From Chelativorans sp. (GTDB lineage Bacteria > Pseudomonadota > Alphaproteobacteria > Rhizobiales > Rhizobiaceae), in the NCBI RefSeq assembly GCF_031180965.1, contig NZ_JAPSLH010000001.1:62001-126000 (forward strand): a stretch of DNA of 64,000 nt, written 5' to 3'. Numbering within the stretch: position 1 is the first letter of the stretch; each line of letters starts with the position of its first letter. Under the pieces are notes generated by a model. It was given only the letters and a program-made list of their open reading frames with translations, was not told the DNA's origin and did no database searches. The position numbers and the translations under genes were made by a program. Below, piece by piece: positions 59,598-64,000 of this stretch.

Positions 59598-60770
59598 ATG
59601 AACCGCATCTCCCTCACCTCCTATCGCCGCGTCACCGTCAAGATCGGCTCGGCCCTGCTCGTGGATCGGACCACGGGCCTGAAACGCGAGTGGCTCGCCG
59701 CGCTCGTCGACGACATTGCGCGGCTCGCCGCGTCAGGAACGGAAGTGCTGGTGGTCTCCTCCGGCGCCATCGCGCTCGGGCGCACCGTGCTCGGCCTTGG
59801 CAGGCGGACATTGCGGCTGGAGGAAAGCCAGGCTGCGGCGGCGGTCGGGCAGATCGCCCTTGCCGGCGCCTGGTCGGGCGAGCTCGGCCGCCATGGCCTG
59901 ATCTCCGGCCAGGTGCTCGTCACGCTCGGCGATACCGAGGAGCGGCGGCGCTACCTCAATGCACGCGCCACGATCTCGACGCTGCTCAGGATGAAGGCCA
60001 TTCCGGTCATCAATGAGAACGACACGGTCGCCACCAGCGAAATCCGCTATGGCGACAACGACCGGCTCGCCGCGCGCGTGGCCACGATGATGGGCGGCGA
60101 CCTCCTTGTTCTTCTGTCCGATGTCGACGGGCTTTATACCGCGCCGCCGGAACGCGACCCTCAGGCCCGCTTCATTCCGGTCGTGGATGCGATCACGCCG
60201 GAGATCATGGCGCTCGGAGGCGAGGCGGCGTCGGAACTTTCGCGCGGCGGCATGCGCACCAAGCTGGACGCCGGCCGCATCGCCACCGCCGCCGGCACGG
60301 CGATGGTCATCGCCTCCGGAAAAGAGCTTAACCCCCTCTCCGCGATCGAGCGGGGGGCACGCGCGACCCTTTTCCGGCCGAGCCCCACGCCCGTGCGCGC
60401 CTACAAGACCTGGATCGCCGGCCAGCTTGAGCCGGCAGGCCGGATCACCATAGACGAGGGTGCGCTCCGGGCCTTGCTCGCCGGAAAAAGCCTCCTGCCG
60501 GCCGGCGTGAAAAAAGTACAGGGTGCCTTTTCGCGCGGCGACACTGTGGCCATCATCGGCCCCGATGGGCTGGAAGCCGGGCGCGGGCTGATTGCCTATG
60601 ATGCCGCGGATGCCGTAAAGATCGCCGGACTGAAGACCGAGGCGATCGCTGCCGCGCTCGGCTACGAGGCGCGGGCGGCGATGGTGCACCGGGACGATCT
60701 GGTGCTTTCCCGGCATGCTGCGAGGCCGGACGAGCGCAAGGTGGAGGGTAGCGATGCTGCAGGCGCGTGA
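59598..60770 (+). CDS. proB: Glutamate 5-kinase
   Basis: Phosphorylates glutamate to glutamyl-5-phosphate, the first step of proline synthesis. It has 390 residues: an amino-acid kinase domain ([61 protein letters not shown]) and a C-terminal PUA domain (from about 280). The regulatory loop [13 protein letters not shown] is intact. proA begins 17 bases before its stop codon, so the two are tightly coupled. Confidence 0.97.
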   Translation: MNRISLTSYRRVTVKIGSALLVDRTTGLKREWLAALVDDIARLAASGTEVLVVSSGAIALGRTVLGLGRRTLRLEESQAAAAVGQIALAGAWSGELGRHGLISGQVLVTLGDTEERRRYLNARATISTLLRMKAIPVINENDTVATSEIRYGDNDRLAARVATMMGGDLLVLLSDVDGLYTAPPERDPQARFIPVVDAITPEIMALGGEAASELSRGGMRTKLDAGRIATAAGTAMVIASGKELNPLSAIERGARATLFRPSPTPVRAYKTWIAGQLEPAGRITIDEGALRALLAGKSLLPAGVKKVQGAFSRGDTVAIIGPDGLEAGRGLIAYDAADAVKIAGLKTEAIAAALGYEARAAMVHRDDLVLSRHAARPDERKVEGSDAAGA

Positions 60771-62037
60771 GCGGACTGGCGAGATTTCCGCCCTTATGGC
60801 GGAGCTTGGCCGGCGGGCTCGCGCCGCCGCACGGCCTCTTGCCGTTGCGAGCACGGACCAGAAGAATAAGGCGCTCGCCGCGATGGCCGACGCGCTCGAG
60901 GCGAGCGGAGCCAAAATCCTCGCGGCCAATGCCGTCGACATGGAGCGCGGCAGGGCGGCCGGCCTTTCCTCGGCACTGCTCGACCGGCTGAAACTGGAGC
61001 AGAATCGCATCGCGGCGATGGCGGAGGGCATTCGCGCCATCGCCGGACTGGAGGACCCCGTCGGGAAGGTGATCGCCGAATGGGATCGGCCGAACGGCCT
61101 TCATATCGAGCGGGTGCGCACGCCGCTCGGCGTTATCGGCGTCATCTACGAGAGCCGGCCCAATGTGACGGCGGATGCCGGCGCGCTCTGCCTGAAGGCG
61201 AGCAATGCGGTGATCCTGCGGGGCGGATCCGATTCAGCCAGTTCCTCGGCCGCCATCCACGCCTGCCTTGTCGAAGGCCTTCGCGTCGCGGGCCTCCCCG
61301 AAGATGCGATCCAGCGCGTGCCGGTGACGGACCGCGAGGCGGTGGGCGAGATGCTGCAGGGGCTTTCCGGCAATCTCGACGTAATCGTGCCGCGCGGCGG
61401 GCGCAGCCTCGTCGAGCGGGTGCAGAATGAGGCGCGCGTGCCCGTCTTCGCGCATCTGGAAGGCATCTGCCATCTCTATGTCGACAGATCCGCCAAGCTC
61501 GACATGGCCGTCCCGCTCACGGTGAACGCCAAGATGCGGCGCACCGGCATTTGTGGCGCCGCGGAAACGCTGCTCGTCGACCGTGCCGCGGCCGACACCC
61601 ATCTCGTGCCGATCCTGGAGGCGCTGGCGGCGGCAGGCTGTGAGATCCTCGGCGACGAGGGCGTGCGTGTGCGCTTCCCGTCAGCAGGCCCTGCCACCGA
61701 AGAGGACTGGCGCACAGAGTATCTCGACGCCATCATCTCGGTGCGGCTGGTCGACGGCATTTCCGCAGCGATAGAACATATCGAGACCTATTCGTCGCAC
61801 CACACCGAGGCGATCATCGCCGAGGACAGTGCGGCGGTGGGGCGGTTCTTCAACGAGATCGATTCCGCCATCCTCCTGCACAATGCTTCCACCCAGTTCG
61901 CCGATGGCGGCGAGTTCGGCATGGGCGCGGAGATCGGCATCGCCACGGGAAAGATGCATGCACGCGGTCCGGTCGGCGTGGAGCAGCTCACATCCTTCAA
62001 GTACCGCGTACGCGGCGCCGGACAGATCCGGCCCTGA
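60754..62037 (+). CDS. proA: Gamma-glutamyl phosphate reductase
   Basis: Reduces glutamyl-5-phosphate with NADPH to glutamate semialdehyde, the second step of proline synthesis. It has 427 residues. The aldehyde dehydrogenase-type motifs are [22 protein letters not shown] and [15 protein letters not shown] with the catalytic Cys267. It ends with [18 protein letters not shown] 60754 overlaps the proB end by 17 bases; the earlier frame start would overlap more. Confidence 0.97.
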   Translation: MLQARERTGEISALMAELGRRARAAARPLAVASTDQKNKALAAMADALEASGAKILAANAVDMERGRAAGLSSALLDRLKLEQNRIAAMAEGIRAIAGLEDPVGKVIAEWDRPNGLHIERVRTPLGVIGVIYESRPNVTADAGALCLKASNAVILRGGSDSASSSAAIHACLVEGLRVAGLPEDAIQRVPVTDREAVGEMLQGLSGNLDVIVPRGGRSLVERVQNEARVPVFAHLEGICHLYVDRSAKLDMAVPLTVNAKMRRTGICGAAETLLVDRAAADTHLVPILEALAAAGCEILGDEGVRVRFPSAGPATEEDWRTEYLDAIISVRLVDGISAAIEHIETYSSHHTEAIIAEDSAAVGRFFNEIDSAILLHNASTQFADGGEFGMGAEIGIATGKMHARGPVGVEQLTSFKYRVRGAGQIRP

Positions 62038-62040
62038 CGG

Positions 62041-62685
62041 ATGGTCTCGTTCGAGGAGGACGTTCCGCCGCAATATTTCCGCATGCCCCATGTGGAAAAG
62101 GGCATGGCCGTCGGGCTTTTCGGCGGCTCCTTCAATCCGCCTCATGCGGGCCACGCGCTTGTCGCTGAAACGGCGCTGCGCCGCCTGAAACTCGATCAGA
62201 TCTGGTGGATTGTCACCCCCGGCAATCCTCTGAAGGACCATCGCGGCCTTGCTCCACTGCCGCATCGTATCGCACTTTCCGAAGCGCTTGTCGGCGATCC
62301 GAGGATCAAGGTGACCGCCTTCGAGGCGAAGCATCGGATCCGTTTCACGGCCGATACCATCGGGCTCGTGCGGGCCCGTAACCCCGGCGTCCATTTCGTC
62401 TGGATCATGGGCGCCGACAGTCTGCGCAGCTTCCATCGCTGGGAACGCTGGCGGAAGATTGCGCAGAGCGTGCCTATCGCGGTGGTGGACCGACCCGGCG
62501 CCACCCTTTCCTTCCTCTCCTCCACCATGGCCAAGGCGTTCGACCACGCACGGATCGACGAATCGGACGCCGCCAAGCTTGCCCGGACGATGCCGCCAGC
62601 TTGGACCTTCATCCACGGCCCGCGTTCATCGCTTTCCTCCACCGCGTTGCGGGCGGCATCGAAAGCCGGGAAGGCTTTGGGCTGA
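62041..62685 (+). CDS. nadD: Nicotinate-nucleotide adenylyltransferase
   Basis: Makes nicotinic acid adenine dinucleotide in NAD synthesis. It has 214 residues. The nucleotidyl-transferase signature is GLFGGSFNPPHAGHALVAETAL, with the HxGH motif, and the C-terminal ISSTALR-type motif is RSSLSSTALRAASKAGK. An N-terminal extension of about 20 residues precedes the first strand, as seen in Rhizobiales. It starts three bases after the proA stop codon. Confidence 0.95.
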   Translation: MVSFEEDVPPQYFRMPHVEKGMAVGLFGGSFNPPHAGHALVAETALRRLKLDQIWWIVTPGNPLKDHRGLAPLPHRIALSEALVGDPRIKVTAFEAKHRIRFTADTIGLVRARNPGVHFVWIMGADSLRSFHRWERWRKIAQSVPIAVVDRPGATLSFLSSTMAKAFDHARIDESDAAKLARTMPPAWTFIHGPRSSLSSTALRAASKAGKALG

Positions 62686-62836
62686 GTTCCCGCGTCGCAT
62701 GGCGAAACACCTCCACGACCGGCCTCCGCTTCTGGACAGGTGCGTGCCTTGCCCATCAAGAAATCATGAAAGCCCGGCGAGGCGTGGGAACACTGCTATC
62801 GCCGACGCGTTTTTATGATCGGAGGAACAAGCTGTC

Positions 62837-62866
62837 TTGAAACTTACAAGCTTGTCTGCCTATCTA
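62837..62866 (+). promoter_or_regulatory. Sigma-70-like promoter of rsfS
   Basis: TTGAAA (62837-62842), 18 bases, then TATCTA (62861-62866) is a near-consensus pair. A GGCGG-CGTA-CCGCC hairpin follows in the leader. It places the start of transcription about 50 bases before the rsfS ribosome sites. Confidence 0.5.
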
Positions 62867-62955
62867 TAGTTGTCTGGCGGCGTACCGCCTGACATCGTTG
62901 TTCTTGTCGGAAAGGAAAGACACTGAGAACAGCACTTCAGAGGAAGGCAGCCATA

Positions 62956-63330
62956 TTGCCTTCACCGGCCGGGACAGGTGATCTGAGCTTGTCTCGAGCC
63001 TTGGAAACAACGCTCCGGAGTCTTGAAGACTCGAAAGCGGAAAACATCGTTCCCATCGACATTCAGGGCAAGTCGCCGCTGGCGGACTACATGATCGTAG
63101 CCTCCGGCCGGTCGCACCGTCACGTTGCGGCTGTGGCGGACCACCTGATCCGCGCCTTGAAGGATGCCGGGTTCGGCAATGCGCGGGTGGAAGGCCTGTC
63201 GAGCGCCGACTGGGTGTTGATCGACGCGGGCGACATCATTGTCCACGTGTTTCGCCCGGAGGTCCGGGAGTTCTACAACATCGAGAAGATGTGGCAGACT
63301 CCTGACCTGGAGGACGAGACGCTGCACTAA
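62956..63330 (+). CDS. rsfS: Ribosome silencing factor RsfS
   Basis: Binds L14 of the 50S subunit and blocks subunit joining in slow growth. It has about 124 residues. The core LEDSKAENIVPIDIQGKSPLADYMIVASGRSHRHV is diagnostic; DWVLIDAGDIIVHVF and REFYNIEKMW complete it. No ATG is available. TTG 62956 has AGGAAGG before it; CTG 62923 has GGAAAGGA before it and adds 11 residues (LRTALQRKAAI) that resemble the N-terminus of relatives as I recall them. Either non-ATG start is plausible. Confidence 0.93.
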   Translation: MPSPAGTGDLSLSRALETTLRSLEDSKAENIVPIDIQGKSPLADYMIVASGRSHRHVAAVADHLIRALKDAGFGNARVEGLSSADWVLIDAGDIIVHVFRPEVREFYNIEKMWQTPDLEDETLH

Positions 63331-63505
63331 GGCGGAATGCCGCCGGTGACGCCCGGAAGGGCCTGAGGCCTCGACGCGGTGCGCTCGCGCGCTGAAGAAC
63401 TAGGGGGCGTTAGGCGCGGCTCTACGCTTGGGAGGCTGGTGGCCGGCGGTTGGTCGGCACCGGCCCTACGCCGCAGCACGGCCACCGAAACCGGACGAGG
63501 CGCCG

Positions 63506-63985
63506 ATTCGCATTTCCATTCACGCTGTGGGCAGCTTGAAAGCCGGCCCGGAACGGGAGCTTGCCGAGCGCTACCTGAAGCGTCTCGCCAAGGCCGGACC
63601 TGCTGTCGGCCTGGAATTTTCTGGCGTCAGAGAAATCGCCGAAAGTCGTGCCAGAACGGATCTCGAGCGCAAGCGCGAGGAAGGCCGCAGGCTGCTTGAT
63701 TTTCTCGGCGACGGCACCCTCTTGTTGCTTGACGAGAAGGGCAGGAATTTTTCCTCGCGGGAGATCGGCGGACGGCTCGCCGGCTTTCGCGACAGAGGCG
63801 TTCGGCACCTTGTCATAGCCATAGGCGGCGCGGACGGTCACGACGAGGAGTTGCGGTCGAGAGCCGATTTGTGGCTTTCCTTCGGCGCCCAGACCTGGCC
63901 ACATCAGCTCGTCCGCGTCATGCTCGCCGAGCAGCTCTATCGCGCGACCACCATCCTTTCCGGTCACCCCTATCACCGGGAATGA
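63506..63985 (+). CDS. rlmH: 23S rRNA (pseudouridine1915-N3)-methyltransferase RlmH
   Basis: SPOUT-class methyltransferase that methylates pseudouridine 1915 of 23S rRNA; RluD, also in this window, makes that pseudouridine in E. coli. It has 159 residues. The family start is MRISIHAVG..KAGPERELA; here it reads IRISIHAVGSLKAGPERELA, so the start codon is ATT at 63506, with GAGG five bases upstream. No ATG, GTG or TTG is found nearer than 63428. The C-terminal SAM knot is LVIAIGGADGHDEEL and HQLVRVMLAEQLYRATTIL. Confidence 0.92.
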   Translation: MRISIHAVGSLKAGPERELAERYLKRLAKAGPAVGLEFSGVREIAESRARTDLERKREEGRRLLDFLGDGTLLLLDEKGRNFSSREIGGRLAGFRDRGVRHLVIAIGGADGHDEELRSRADLWLSFGAQTWPHQLVRVMLAEQLYRATTILSGHPYHRE

Positions 63986-64000
63986 CCGCCGGCCGCCCGT

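Overview
The window is a stretch of chromosome from an alphaproteobacterium, most likely a Hyphomicrobiales (Rhizobiales) member near Mesorhizobium, Chelativorans or other Phyllobacteriaceae. The base composition is GC-rich and there are Omp25/31-like porin-type barrels. Other hallmarks are an alphaproteobacterial SerC, a cysteine-free L36, many small DUF families typical of rhizobia (DUF982, DUF1036, DUF1192, DUF1244, DUF2066, DUF3072, DUF465), and regulatory sites matching CtrA, Irr and EcfG/RpoE2 consensus sequences. Family and genus placement is inference from gene content, not a search result. No phage, plasmid backbone, insertion sequence or CRISPR array was seen.

Layout: 0-5 kb holds the end of murJ, then trpS, a universal stress protein, an NfuA-type Fe-S scaffold behind a candidate iron-control (Irr) box, an L,D-transpeptidase, an orphan CueR-like regulator and mmcB. 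5.0-6.1 kb is a gene-free kilobase with a long palindromic repeat and a set of well-paired hairpins that may be an unknown RNA. 6-14 kb has glmM, two outer-membrane barrel proteins each behind a perfect CtrA box, a dicarboxylate/amino-acid symporter, and serC-serA. A dead PIN-toxin (vapC) tail follows serA. 14-24 kb has an EamA transporter, purA, a large anchored protein of unknown role, rpoH, rluD, small proteins, tRNA-Glu(CTC), and an unusual Gfo/Idh/MocA plus aldo-keto reductase fusion divergent from an AraC regulator.

25-29 kb is the most accessory-looking part. It has a glutamate-receptor-like channel protein whose pore lacks the potassium filter TVGYGD, then a cluster of small proteins, at least five of which sit behind GGAAC-N18/19-TT promoters of the general stress response sigma factor. 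29-53 kb is mostly housekeeping: TraB/GumN, xerC, DUF2066, ABC-F, thiN, quinone oxidoreductase, MFS, two divergent DUF465 genes, purE-purK, rpmJ, TPR, pyk-DUF1036, N-formylglutamate amidohydrolase-DUF1244, MarR-MFS, carbonic anhydrase, pdxY, lemA-TPM-TPM, ppa, xth and lolA. A broken lprI gene lies at 39.3-39.7 kb.

53-56 kb is a patch of different character: a twice-frameshifted alpha/beta hydrolase, tRNA-Ser(CGA), a methyltransferase and non-coding sequence. 56-64 kb returns to a conserved housekeeping order: rplU (with an added helix-hairpin-helix tail)-rpmA, an apparent terminator/antiterminator, a GNAT gene, obgE-proB-proA-nadD, then rsfS and rlmH. The last two seem to use non-ATG starts. 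Together the window covers cell-wall precursor and lipid II steps (glmM, murJ), serine, proline, purine, NAD and vitamin B1/B6 metabolism, ribosome parts and maturation, and envelope and stress response functions.
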